From an uncultured Clostridiaceae bacterium (lineage in GTDB: Bacteria; Bacillota; Clostridia; TANB77; CAG-508): a stretch of 64,000 bases of DNA. The DNA lies in contig CAMPYH010000003.1 in the NCBI GenBank assembly GCA_946998225.1, positions 100,149 through 164,148 of the forward strand, written 5' to 3'. How positions within the stretch are numbered: position 1 is the first letter of the stretch; each line of letters starts with the position of its first letter. Made by a program: the position numbers and the translations under genes. The notes beneath the pieces are model-generated. The model worked only from the letters and a program-made list of their open reading frames with translations. It was not told where the DNA came from and searched no databases. Below are positions 9,189 to 18,310 of the stretch, in pieces.

Positions 9189-10067
9189 TTACTCATTAAT
9201 TAAAATATCCATTATATCTTTAATTGCTTTTGCATAAGATATTGGTGCATTTTTTTGTGGCAATGATAATGCCCATACATTTTTTATTCCTTTTTCTCTT
9301 GCATATCTTACATCTAGCCCTCTTTTATCATCTGCTAGATCTAAAATAAATACACCTTTTTTAACATTTTCAAGGATGTCTTTGTTCAATATTTCAAATG
9401 GTACTGTATTTATTATTACATCAAAATCTTTAATATTTTCTTTTAAATTATTTAAATGTAAACTTTTATATCCTAATGCATCAATCCACACTAGATCACT
9501 ATTTTTTCTAGCTTCACAAACTACATCTGCATCAAGTGATGAAAATGTTTTACAAAGCATTTTACCAAGTCTTCCAAATCCTAAAACCAATATCTTAGTA
9601 TTTTTTATTGTAGTTTCTAATTCATTTCCTATTATTTGTACTGCTGCTTCAGATGCAATTACTGCATTTGCAATTTTAACTTCATTATTTGCACTAATAT
9701 TATGTACTATATTTTGGTTATCATATAGTTCTTTTAAAGTTTCATCAGATAAATTTCCAGCAAAAATTGTTTTATTTTTTAAATATGGAAGGATTTGTTT
9801 TACTTCTAATGAAATATTGCTAAATGTAGATACTATTTGTTCTGAATCATTCTTAAAGGGCATTGCAAGAACGATTATATCTGAAAAGTTTATTGCTTCC
9901 TCTTCTGTTTTTGCAAACATTTTTTCCTTTATATTATCTTTTGCTTTTATTAAATCATATGCTCCCTCAAATGCATATGTTTTAATATTGTATTCTTCTA
10001 AAAACATATTTATTAAGTGAACTGTAATTAAGTCTCCACCTATAAAACTTATATTTTTCTTTCTCAT
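9189..10067 (-). CDS. Dipicolinate synthase subunit A homologue
   Basis: A 292-aa protein with the DpaA/SpoVFA architecture: an N-terminal domain beginning KNISFIGGD and a Rossmann domain with ILVLGFGRLGKMLC near 155-170. The C-terminal stretch KGIKNVWALSLPQKNAPISYA is like the family's 'WALSLPGKvAP' end. DpaA works with the flavoprotein DpaB to make dipicolinic acid for spore cores. No dpaB and no sporulation gene is visible here; the neighbours are uppP and a TPR protein. It may be a remnant of sporulation or a redeployed reductase. An AAGGA site lies seven bases before the ATG. Confidence 0.75.
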   Translation of the reverse strand: MRKKNISFIGGDLITVHLINMFLEEYNIKTYAFEGAYDLIKAKDNIKEKMFAKTEEEAINFSDIIVLAMPFKNDSEQIVSTFSNISLEVKQILPYLKNKTIFAGNLSDETLKELYDNQNIVHNISANNEVKIANAVIASEAAVQIIGNELETTIKNTKILVLGFGRLGKMLCKTFSSLDADVVCEARKNSDLVWIDALGYKSLHLNNLKENIKDFDVIINTVPFEILNKDILENVKKGVFILDLADDKRGLDVRYAREKGIKNVWALSLPQKNAPISYAKAIKDIMDILINE

Positions 10068-10076
10068 TTGTATTCC

Positions 10077-12353
10077 TTATTTTTTATTTTTTTCTTTATT
10101 TTTATCTTTTTTATCTACTTTTTCTTTTTTCTCTTTAACTTCTTTTTCTTCTTTTTGTTGATTTTCTTTTATTCTTTTTAGATTATCATAAAGCATATGT
10201 TTATATAGTTCTGTAACTTTATTTTCTTCCAGTTTTTCTTCTTTTTCTTTTTCTATTTCATCAGTTACATATTCTATTTTGTTTTTTGTATTCTCATCTT
10301 CTAAAGAATCTAATTTTTGTTTTTCTTCATCTACTATTTTTCTACCTGCATTTTCGCTTATATATCCATAACCTTTATAATTTGCATAAAACTCGCCTAC
10401 TTTTTTTAATGATTCTTCTTTGTTTTTCATTTCTTCTTTATTTTTTTCTTTTTTATCTAACATATTATCACCTACTTTCGGCACTCTTCTATTTCTTATT
10501 ATTTTTTCTTCTTTTGCTTCTTTATTATCTTCTGGTTTTTCTTCTTCTTTTTTATTTAATTCTTCTGTATCCTTTTTTATTCTATCTAACATTAAAATTA
10601 CTTGTTCTTTGGCTTTATTTATTTTTTCTTGTTCTTCTTCCAAATTTTCTATTTCTTCTTTTATTTCTATATTTTGTTTTTCTTTATCTTGTTCTTTTAC
10701 CTTTTCTTTCTTCTTGTTCACATCATCTATATGTTCCATTTTTGTATTTAAGATTTCTTCAAATATATCTTTTTCTTTTTGATCACTTTCGCTTTCTTTT
10801 CCGCCATCTTTCAAGAATAATATATTTCTTCTTTTTTCATTTATTTTCTTTTCAAGTTCTAAAATATATTTATCTGGTTTAAGTTCTAATTTATTTTCAT
10901 TATAGCTTTCTTCAATATTTTTAATTCTTTGATCTTCAGATATATCATATGGTTTATATGTTCGTTTAAATATTGGAATATATCTTGTTCTTTGAACCTC
11001 ATCATGTTTTCCAGAGCTATGTGCTGTATCTAAATTTAAGAATTTATCTTCTTCTATATATTTGTCTACTATTTTTTCAATATTTTCTATTTTTTCATTT
11101 ATGTTTTTTGTGTTTTCTCTTTTCATCTTATTTAATGTTACTTTATCTACATTAAATTTTTCAGCAAGCATTTCATCAACTAAATTTTCAGTATTTTCTT
11201 TTCTTGTGTTATTTGCAATTATCCCTATTAAATTTGCAGTATTTTCAAGATTTGCTATAACCTTAAGGACTCTTGGTTCTAGACTATCTAATCCTATATT
11301 ATTCTTATCTGTTAAATTAACAGAGACAATTGTTTCTTCTTTTATATCATCAAAGATCTCTTCTTCATTAAGTCTTGCCATTAAATCATTATTAAGGCTT
11401 AATGCATTGTTTAAATATGCTACCGCTTTTTCTTTTCTACCATATGTTTTAGCTATTTTAGCAAGTTCAAAATATGATGATGCTTCTAAAGAAGGATGTT
11501 CTAATGTTTTAGTAAACATTTCTTCTGCTTCTTTTAGATTTCCAAAAATATAGTTTAGCTGTGCTAAATTATATATACAGATATAATTGTTTGGACTAAG
11601 CTCTAACGCTCTTTTAAATGTTATCTCTGCCTTATCTAATGATGTAAGCTCCACATATTCTGCCGCTAAATTATATGTAAGTTCATATGATTCTGGATTA
11701 TTTTTAACACCTAATTCATAAACAGCTGCTGCTTCTTTATGTTTTTCAGAGTTTGCTAGTATATCTGCTAAAAGCTCATATGCTTCTACATAATCTTCTT
11801 TAATTTCTATTAAATGTCTTAACAATTCTTCTGCTTCTGTTGTTTTATCTAAAGAATCTAAAAGTGTTGTTATTGCATAAAGAGATTTATAATCTTTTCT
11901 ATTAAGTTCTATGACTTTTACATATTCCTCAATAGCTCTTCTCATTCCACCTTCTTCTTTATATATCTCAGCAAGTTCTCTTCTTGCAAGATAACTATTT
12001 GGATTTTCCTCTAGATATTTATTTAATATATTTTTTGCTTTTTTTCTTTTATCTGTTCCAATATATGTATTAGCTAAAAATATTGTTAAATATTCTTCTA
12101 TATCTTTTCCAATTATTCTAGTTATAAAATCTATCATAGGTATAAGCAAAGTGAAAACCAATAATATATATTTAAATACCATTAAATTAAGTATGTTAAA
12201 ACTATCTAGGCCTATTAATATTGCTGCAAAAAGTCCTAAAGCAAACACTTTAGCCTTGTGTCTACTTGGTTTCATTATTAAATGTACCAAATAAATACAA
12301 AGCGAAATTACGGATATATATGTAATTATATTTATATTACTCAAAATATTCAT
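10077..12353 (-). CDS. Membrane-anchored TPR protein with long charged C-terminus
   Basis: A 758-aa protein. Two hydrophobic segments occur at about 12-30 and 35-75, then an array of tetratricopeptide repeats at roughly 95-310 (repeated patterns such as AEELLRHLIEIKEDYVEAYELLADIL). After that comes a lower-complexity region to about 480 and a long Lys/Glu coiled-coil tail to the end. Probably a scaffold anchored in the membrane. It starts nine bases after the ychF stop with a poor ribosome binding site, which suggests translational coupling. No enzymatic domain was recognised. Confidence 0.7.
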   Translation of the reverse strand: MNILSNINIITYISVISLCIYLVHLIMKPSRHKAKVFALGLFAAILIGLDSFNILNLMVFKYILLVFTLLIPMIDFITRIIGKDIEEYLTIFLANTYIGTDKRKKAKNILNKYLEENPNSYLARRELAEIYKEEGGMRRAIEEYVKVIELNRKDYKSLYAITTLLDSLDKTTEAEELLRHLIEIKEDYVEAYELLADILANSEKHKEAAAVYELGVKNNPESYELTYNLAAEYVELTSLDKAEITFKRALELSPNNYICIYNLAQLNYIFGNLKEAEEMFTKTLEHPSLEASSYFELAKIAKTYGRKEKAVAYLNNALSLNNDLMARLNEEEIFDDIKEETIVSVNLTDKNNIGLDSLEPRVLKVIANLENTANLIGIIANNTRKENTENLVDEMLAEKFNVDKVTLNKMKRENTKNINEKIENIEKIVDKYIEEDKFLNLDTAHSSGKHDEVQRTRYIPIFKRTYKPYDISEDQRIKNIEESYNENKLELKPDKYILELEKKINEKRRNILFLKDGGKESESDQKEKDIFEEILNTKMEHIDDVNKKKEKVKEQDKEKQNIEIKEEIENLEEEQEKINKAKEQVILMLDRIKKDTEELNKKEEEKPEDNKEAKEEKIIRNRRVPKVGDNMLDKKEKNKEEMKNKEESLKKVGEFYANYKGYGYISENAGRKIVDEEKQKLDSLEDENTKNKIEYVTDEIEKEKEEKLEENKVTELYKHMLYDNLKRIKENQQKEEKEVKEKKEKVDKKDKNKEKNKK

Positions 12354-12361
12354 ATCTAAAT

Positions 12362-13459
12362 TTAAACATTAAATCTAAATAATGCTATATCTCCTTCCTG
12401 CATAATATATTCTTTTCCTTCTAATCTTACTTTACCTTTTTCTTTTGCTTTAAGCATACTACCTTCTTTTACTAGATCATCATATGAAACAATTTCAGCT
12501 CTTATAAATCCTCTTTCTAAATCTGAATGGATTTTACCTGCTGCCTCTGGAGCTTTAGTTCCTTTTTTTATTGTCCATGCTCTTATTTCTTGTTCTCCTG
12601 CTGTTAAATATGACATAAGTCCTAAAAGATCATAGCTTGCCTTTATTAATTTATCTAATCCTGATATGTTCATTCCTAATGCATCTAAAAATTCTTGTTT
12701 TTCTGTACCTTCAAGTTCAGATATTTCTTCTTCTAATTTTATACATAAAGGAATTATCTTTGCATCCTTTTCCTTTTCTAGTATATGCTTTTTAAAATCA
12801 TTATACAAAGTATTTGATTCTGGATTTTGTATATCTTCTTCCTTAATATTTGCAACATATATTGCTGGTTTCATTGTTAAAAGATCTAATCCTTTAATTA
12901 TTTCTTTTTCATCTTCACTTAAATCTATTTCTCTTGCAGATTTTTCTTCTTCAAGTTCTACTTTTACTTTTTCTAAAACTTCTTTTTCTTGTACATATTT
13001 TTTATCTGCTTTAGCTTGTTTTATAACTCTTTGAAGTCTTCTTTCTATTTGATCTATATCTGAGAATATTAACTCAAGTTCTATTGTCTCAATATCTCTT
13101 ATTGGATTTATATTTCCATCAACATGTACTACATTTCCATCTTCAAAACATCTTACAACATGGATTATACTATTAGCTTCTCTAATGTTTGAAAGAAACA
13201 TATTACCTAATCCTTCACCTTTACTTGCTCCTTTAACAAGTCCTGCGATGTCTACAAATTCAATTGTTGCTGGGATTACTTTTTTTGAATTATATATTTT
13301 TTTAAGAACATCTAATCTTTCATCTGGTACAACTGCAATACCTGTATTAGGTTCAATTGTTGTAAACGGATAATTTGCACTTTCTGCTCCTGCTTTAGTT
13401 ATGCTATTAAAAAGTGTAGATTTTCCTACATTTGGAAGTCCTACTATTCCAATTTTCAT
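12362..13459 (-). CDS. ychF: Ribosome-associated GTPase/ATPase YchF
   Basis: A 365-aa Obg-family P-loop protein. G1 is GLPNVGKST at residues 6-14, with DIAGLVKGASKGEGLGN near 68-84 (G3 extended). The G4-type specificity motif is changed in the way typical of YchF, which prefers ATP. The C-terminal TGS domain is seen as RAWTIKKGTKAPEAAGKIHSD. An AAGGAG site precedes the ATG. Length is canonical. Confidence 0.95.
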   Translation of the reverse strand: MKIGIVGLPNVGKSTLFNSITKAGAESANYPFTTIEPNTGIAVVPDERLDVLKKIYNSKKVIPATIEFVDIAGLVKGASKGEGLGNMFLSNIREANSIIHVVRCFEDGNVVHVDGNINPIRDIETIELELIFSDIDQIERRLQRVIKQAKADKKYVQEKEVLEKVKVELEEEKSAREIDLSEDEKEIIKGLDLLTMKPAIYVANIKEEDIQNPESNTLYNDFKKHILEKEKDAKIIPLCIKLEEEISELEGTEKQEFLDALGMNISGLDKLIKASYDLLGLMSYLTAGEQEIRAWTIKKGTKAPEAAGKIHSDLERGFIRAEIVSYDDLVKEGSMLKAKEKGKVRLEGKEYIMQEGDIALFRFNV

Positions 13460-13551
13460 TTACTGCTCCTTATTTTTTTAGTAATTTTATTATATCTTGT
13501 TTTTAGAAATTTTAAAAGTCCTGGAGCATTTTTAAAGATCTATAATTTAAT

Positions 13552-13583
13552 AAAAAAATATGCACTAAAAATTTAGTACATAT
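13552..13583 (-). terminator. Terminator after the mgtC-like gene
   Basis: A 12-bp stem with one G-U pair, followed by seven T residues on the minus strand, seven bases past the MgtC-like stop codon. Confidence 0.7.
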
Positions 13584-13589
13584 TTCTTA

Positions 13590-14261
13590 TTAATCTTTTA
13601 AAACACTTACATATTTTATTCCTGGAATACTAGATAATGTTTCCTCTAATTTTTTAATTGGCATTCCATAATTTAATCCAATACTTACTTTAATATGTGT
13701 TTCATTTTCTTCTACCTCAACTGGTGTAGTTACATCTACCATATCTAAAATTTCACAATTAGATTTATGGAAAAATTCCATAAGATCAAGTTTTGAAAGT
13801 GGACTCTTTAATTTTACGAAAACAACTGCTGTAGGTGCATATTTTGAAACTCTTTTATCTATTATTTCAACAATTGTAAATGTTAAAAACCAGCCCATCA
13901 TTCCAAAAAGTGTAGCCCAATAAAGTCCAGCTCCTGCCACTATTCCAATTATTGATGAAAGCCAAAGTGTTGCTGCAGTAGTAAGTCCTACAACTTTTTG
14001 ATTACTAGTAACGATTATTGCTCCTGCTCCTAAAAAACCAATTCCTGCTACAACTTGTGCTGCAATTCTTATTAGATCAAAACCTCCACCTAATTTTTCG
14101 TAAAAACCTTCACCCACAATTACTGCAAGTGCTGCTCCCAAAGAAACAAGTGCATGTGTTTTTGCTCCTGCATTTCTGCCTTTTTTCGCTCTATCAAATC
14201 CTATTAGTATTCCGCATAATGTCGCTACTAATACTCTTAATGCTATATCTTCTATCCTCAT
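13590..14261 (-). CDS. MgtC/SapB family membrane protein
   Basis: A 223-aa protein. Residues 1-135 contain four or five membrane helices with the family signature GILIGFDRAKKGRNAGAKTH near 17-36 and GIGFLGAGAI near 73. The C-terminal 80 residues resemble an ACT-like regulatory domain. Members of this family are linked to magnesium stress and growth control. It lies 11 bp downstream of pyk and is probably co-transcribed with it. Confidence 0.85.
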   Translation of the reverse strand: MRIEDIALRVLVATLCGILIGFDRAKKGRNAGAKTHALVSLGAALAVIVGEGFYEKLGGGFDLIRIAAQVVAGIGFLGAGAIIVTSNQKVVGLTTAATLWLSSIIGIVAGAGLYWATLFGMMGWFLTFTIVEIIDKRVSKYAPTAVVFVKLKSPLSKLDLMEFFHKSNCEILDMVDVTTPVEVEENETHIKVSIGLNYGMPIKKLEETLSSIPGIKYVSVLKD

Positions 14262-14272
14262 TCATTCTCCTC

Positions 14273-15706
14273 TTAAAATATTGCTATTCCGCCAACTCGC
14301 TTACTATCTTTAGCAGATTCTATAAAAGTTGTTCCACCTGTTATATATATTAAATCTCCTTTTTCTATAATCTCAAGTTTAATTAAAGCGTCAATTGCTT
14401 CATTTATCATTTTATCTATATCTTTTGAACTTTTTATATATATTGGGAAAACATTCCATATTAAAGATAATTGATTATATGTTTTAATATTTCCTGTTAC
14501 TGTAAAAATTGGTATATCTGGTGCAAGTGATGAAAGATGTCTTATTGTATTTCCACTATTTGTATATGCAATTATTGCATTTGCACCAATTTTCTTTACT
14601 GAGTTTATTGCTATATATGCATCTTTTTCATCAATTGTTTTATACTCTCTATTTTCTAATTTAACTCTATTTGCATATTTAACATTTTGTTCTACACTTC
14701 TTGCAATTTTTGACATTGTCTCTACACATCTTACAGGATATTTTCCAACAGCAGATTCTCCTGAAAGCATTATTGCACTTGCTCTATCATATACTGCATT
14801 TGCAACATCTGATGTTTCAGCTCTTGTAGGAAGTGGATTGTTTATCATACTTTCAAGCATTTGTGTTGCAATTATTACAGGTTTTCCTGCTTCATTACAA
14901 TATCTTATAATATTTTTTTGGTATATTGGAACAATTTCCATTGGTACTTCAACAGATAAATCTCCTCTTGCAACCATTATTCCATCAGATAATTCAATTA
15001 TTTCTTTAATATTATCTAAGCCTTGTTGATTTTCAATTTTTGAAATTATCTTTATATCTTTTCCGCCATTTTTATCTAGTTCATTTCTTATTGCCATTAC
15101 ATCATCTTTAGATCTAACAAATGATCCAGCTACAAAATCAAAACCTGCACGAACTGCATATTCTAGATCTTTGTAATCTTTTTCTTTTAATGCTGGAATA
15201 TTTAAAATTGTTTTTGGAGCATTAAGTCCTTTTTTCTCTTTAACCATTCCTCCATTAATTACTGTTGCATGAACAGTTGTGCCTTCTACCTTATCTACTC
15301 TAAGTTCAACTAAGCCATCATCTATTAAAAGTTTATGTCCTGGTTTTACATCTTTATAAAAGTTTTCATATGTAATAGAATATACATCCTTTGTACAAGG
15401 AACTTTATCTGGAATAAAAGATACTTTGTCTCCAGATTTTAGTAAAACTCCATCTTTAATTTCTTCTTCAAATACACCAAGTCTAATTTCAGGTCCTTGC
15501 ATATCCATTAAAAGTCCTGCTGCAACACCTAATTTATCTCTTGTCTTTTTAAAGTTTTCTACTATATCATTTAAAGTTTCTTCACTTCCATGTGAAAAAT
15601 TAAGTCTTGCTATATTCATTCCAGCTTTTAACATTTCTTCTAATTTATCTTTACTTGCTGGTCCTATTGTGCAAATTATATTAGTTTTCTTAAATACGTC
15701 TTTCAT
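14273..15706 (-). CDS. pyk: Pyruvate kinase
   Basis: Transfers phosphate from phosphoenolpyruvate to ADP in the last step of glycolysis. The 477-aa protein has NIARLNFSHGSEE near 32, KIISKIENQQGLDN near 215, the MVARGDLSVE active-site loop near 242, and the C-terminal domain ending in GGTTF. There is no extra PEP-utiliser domain of the Bacillus type. An AGAGGA site precedes the ATG. It is followed by the mgtC-like gene. Confidence 0.95.
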   Translation of the reverse strand: MKDVFKKTNIICTIGPASKDKLEEMLKAGMNIARLNFSHGSEETLNDIVENFKKTRDKLGVAAGLLMDMQGPEIRLGVFEEEIKDGVLLKSGDKVSFIPDKVPCTKDVYSITYENFYKDVKPGHKLLIDDGLVELRVDKVEGTTVHATVINGGMVKEKKGLNAPKTILNIPALKEKDYKDLEYAVRAGFDFVAGSFVRSKDDVMAIRNELDKNGGKDIKIISKIENQQGLDNIKEIIELSDGIMVARGDLSVEVPMEIVPIYQKNIIRYCNEAGKPVIIATQMLESMINNPLPTRAETSDVANAVYDRASAIMLSGESAVGKYPVRCVETMSKIARSVEQNVKYANRVKLENREYKTIDEKDAYIAINSVKKIGANAIIAYTNSGNTIRHLSSLAPDIPIFTVTGNIKTYNQLSLIWNVFPIYIKSSKDIDKMINEAIDALIKLEIIEKGDLIYITGGTTFIESAKDSKRVGGIAIF

Positions 15707-15727
15707 TTTATCCTCTTTTCTTTAGTG

Positions 15728-16240
15728 TTATTTATCTATATCATATCCCATTTTTTTAAGTTTAGAATTAATCAAATGTGAATGTCCATGACAAATTGCA
15801 AGTGCCATACTATCTGTAACATCATCTAGTTTTGGTATTTGATTAATATTTAATATATTTTTAACCATATACTGTACCTGCTGTTTTGTAGCTCTTCCAT
15901 ATCCACACACAGATTGTTTTACTTGAAGTGGTGTGTATTCAGCAATATCCAGATTATATAATCTTCCCATTGTTACTATAACACCTCTTGCTTGTGCAAC
16001 TTTTATAGCTGTTGTGGTATTTGTATTAAAAAACAGCTCTTCAATTGCCATAATTTCTGGCTTATTTTCTTTAATTATATTTTCTAAATCTTTTGCAATT
16101 TCAACTAATCTATCTGGAAAATATGTATCTTTATCTGTTGTTATTGCTCCCGCTTTTTTTAAATAAAATTTTCCGTTTATATAATCTATTATTGAATATC
16201 CAGTAATTGCATAACCTGGATCTATACCTAGTATTCTAAT
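15728..16240 (-). CDS. ruvC: Holliday junction resolvase RuvC with ATT start codon
   Basis: A 170-aa nuclease that resolves Holliday junctions. The sequence begins (M)RILGIDPGYAITGY, matching the universal RuvC N-terminus. The acidic residues are in place: D7, AIEELFF near 66, and DVTDSMALA near 140. No ATG, GTG or TTG occurs in frame before residue 64, and an in-frame stop lies four codons upstream of the start. The start codon is therefore ATT at 16240, six bases after a GGAG ribosome binding site. An ATA one codon earlier is the only near alternative. Starting at the first ATG would delete the catalytic D7. Confidence 0.9.
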   Translation of the reverse strand: MRILGIDPGYAITGYSIIDYINGKFYLKKAGAITTDKDTYFPDRLVEIAKDLENIIKENKPEIMAIEELFFNTNTTTAIKVAQARGVIVTMGRLYNLDIAEYTPLQVKQSVCGYGRATKQQVQYMVKNILNINQIPKLDDVTDSMALAICHGHSHLINSKLKKMGYDIDK

Positions 16241-16256
16241 TATTATCTCCTATTAT

Positions 16257-18305
16257 TTATTTTGATACAATTTTAATTATTGCACTCACACTCCAAGCTT
16301 GTGATACAGCACCTTTTCCGTCATATGGAAATGTTGAATCATTAATTTCATTAATTGTCATAACACAAGGTTTTTGGTATAGATTTTGCATATATGTTTT
16401 TATTGTATCATCTAAAAATTCTTCATATTTTTCGATATCTTCTTTATTTTTTGTTGCTTCAGCTCTTTTTCTTACAGCTTCATAATATAACTCCAACAGC
16501 CATACCCATGAAACGCCTTGATGGTAACTCATGTCTCTTTTAAAAGCATTTCCAGAATATTCATCAATATAATATTTCGGACCTTTTTCAAGACTTTTAA
16601 GCCCAAATCTATTTCTAAGTCTTCTATCTACAATATCTATAATCTCTTTTGCAAGATCAGATTTAGGATCAACTATTTCATAATGTGTCCACATGCTAAA
16701 AAGCTGATTTGGTCTTACTACATCGTCATCTATTAAATCTTTTAGTCCTTTACCTTTGTATTTAGATTTAAATTTTAAAAGAAAATTATTTCTTGTTTTA
16801 TTAGCTTTTTCTCTTAATCTTTTGCTTTCATTTTTTTTACCATATTTTTCCTCAAACTCAGCAAGGATCATTAATGCATTATACCAAAGTGCATTCATTT
16901 CTACAGCTTTTCCATTTCTTGGTGTCACTGCAATTTTATCCACTTTTGCATCCATCCATGTGTTTTGAGTATATTCTCTACCTGTATTTAAAAGTCCATC
17001 TTCATCTTCATAAATATTGTTATCATCATAATCTGTTCCTATTTCATAAAGCTTTACTATTTCACGTGCAATATCTAATTTTTCTTTTATATATTTTTCA
17101 TCATTTGTATAATTTAAAAATGTTTTTAAAGCATTTATATAAAGAAGTGAAGCATCTGCTGAATTATATAATGGCTCTTTAGTAAATTCATCATAACTAT
17201 TTGGAATAAGTCCCCATCTTAAATCTTCAGATAATTTATCTAAAACCATTTTGGCATCATCATATCTTTTAGTTTTAAGAAGAAGTCCTTCCATACTAAT
17301 TAATGTATCTCTTCCCCAATCTGCAAACCATGGATATCCTGCAATGATACTTTTTTTGTCTCCTCTGTCTACTACAAAATAGTCTGCAGCAAGAACTAAA
17401 TCATCTAAAAATCTTTTTGATTCTTTATTTTCTTTAACATTTTTAGTTTCTTTTAATTTTAGATTAGCTTTTTTAATTAATTCTTTTTTTCGTTTTTCTT
17501 CATCAGAAAATGCTTTTTCTATATCTTTAGTTTGTAAATCTTCGTCTTCAAGTGATGCATAAATATATATTGTTTTTGTTGTATTAGGATCCACCTTAAT
17601 ATTAAACTTTCCAGGCATAAGATTATCTTCTTTATATTCAAATCCTCTTTCTTTTTCTCTGAAATAGCTTATGTCTTTATATTTATGGTTTAAGCTAATA
17701 TATTCTGAATCAAATACTTTCATATATAATTCTACACTTCTTGGCTTTTTTTCATTAAAATAATTATTAGTATTTGTTATATTAAATTTCACTTTGTCTT
17801 TTTCTAATTTCATTTGACTTAAATCCAAATTAGAATTAACACCATGAAAATTTCTGTAATTTAAAAGTGGTAAAAAATCCATATATATTTCATCACTTTT
17901 AGCTTCAATGGTATATTTAAGTACTACGGCATTTTTGCCTCTTACCATTTGCAGTTTTTTAGTTATAAATATTTCATCATTTTTTGTATTTAATTTATAT
18001 ATAAATTCCGGACAAAAATCATATTTAAAGCTATATAAGTTTTTATAACCGGGTGAAATATAATCTTCATTCATTACTGTATAAAGTTTAAATTCTTCAC
18101 CATTTATATAAACATCTTCTAAAATATTAGATAAGATTACATTTCTATCTAGTGGTTCATTTTGACTTGCAACTAAAAGCCCATGGTAACTTCTAGTATT
18201 TGTACCAGAAACTGTTTGCATTGCATAACTTCCTTTTCCGTTTGCAATCATCCACTCTTTATCCATACAATCTCTAATTCTTAAATTAACTTTAAATATT
18301 TCCAT
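16257..18305 (-). CDS. Glycogen debranching enzyme (amylo-alpha-1,6-glucosidase type)
   Basis: A 682-aa protein of the GDE_N/GDE_C architecture (GH133-like). The N-terminal beta domain starts with EWMIANGKGSYAMQTVSG near 17-34. The (alpha/alpha)6 barrel carries GYPWFADWGRDTLISMEG near 320-337, NTWMDAKVD near 445 and SYHQGVSWVWLLELY near 605. It removes alpha-1,6 branches during glycogen breakdown. Together with the GT4 enzyme at 6.5-7.9 kb it suggests storage glucan metabolism. It starts five bases after the yvcK-like stop, so it is operonic with that gene. Confidence 0.88.
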   Translation of the reverse strand: MEIFKVNLRIRDCMDKEWMIANGKGSYAMQTVSGTNTRSYHGLLVASQNEPLDRNVILSNILEDVYINGEEFKLYTVMNEDYISPGYKNLYSFKYDFCPEFIYKLNTKNDEIFITKKLQMVRGKNAVVLKYTIEAKSDEIYMDFLPLLNYRNFHGVNSNLDLSQMKLEKDKVKFNITNTNNYFNEKKPRSVELYMKVFDSEYISLNHKYKDISYFREKERGFEYKEDNLMPGKFNIKVDPNTTKTIYIYASLEDEDLQTKDIEKAFSDEEKRKKELIKKANLKLKETKNVKENKESKRFLDDLVLAADYFVVDRGDKKSIIAGYPWFADWGRDTLISMEGLLLKTKRYDDAKMVLDKLSEDLRWGLIPNSYDEFTKEPLYNSADASLLYINALKTFLNYTNDEKYIKEKLDIAREIVKLYEIGTDYDDNNIYEDEDGLLNTGREYTQNTWMDAKVDKIAVTPRNGKAVEMNALWYNALMILAEFEEKYGKKNESKRLREKANKTRNNFLLKFKSKYKGKGLKDLIDDDVVRPNQLFSMWTHYEIVDPKSDLAKEIIDIVDRRLRNRFGLKSLEKGPKYYIDEYSGNAFKRDMSYHQGVSWVWLLELYYEAVRKRAEATKNKEDIEKYEEFLDDTIKTYMQNLYQKPCVMTINEINDSTFPYDGKGAVSQAWSVSAIIKIVSK

Positions 18306-18310
18306 GTTTT

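Noticed and set aside
10286..10882. 198-aa plus-strand open frame inside the TPR gene, and similar hydrophobic frames elsewhere
   Set aside because: Lys/Glu-rich coding DNA read in antisense gives Phe/Leu-rich frames. They lack ribosome binding sites and overlap genes with clear homology.
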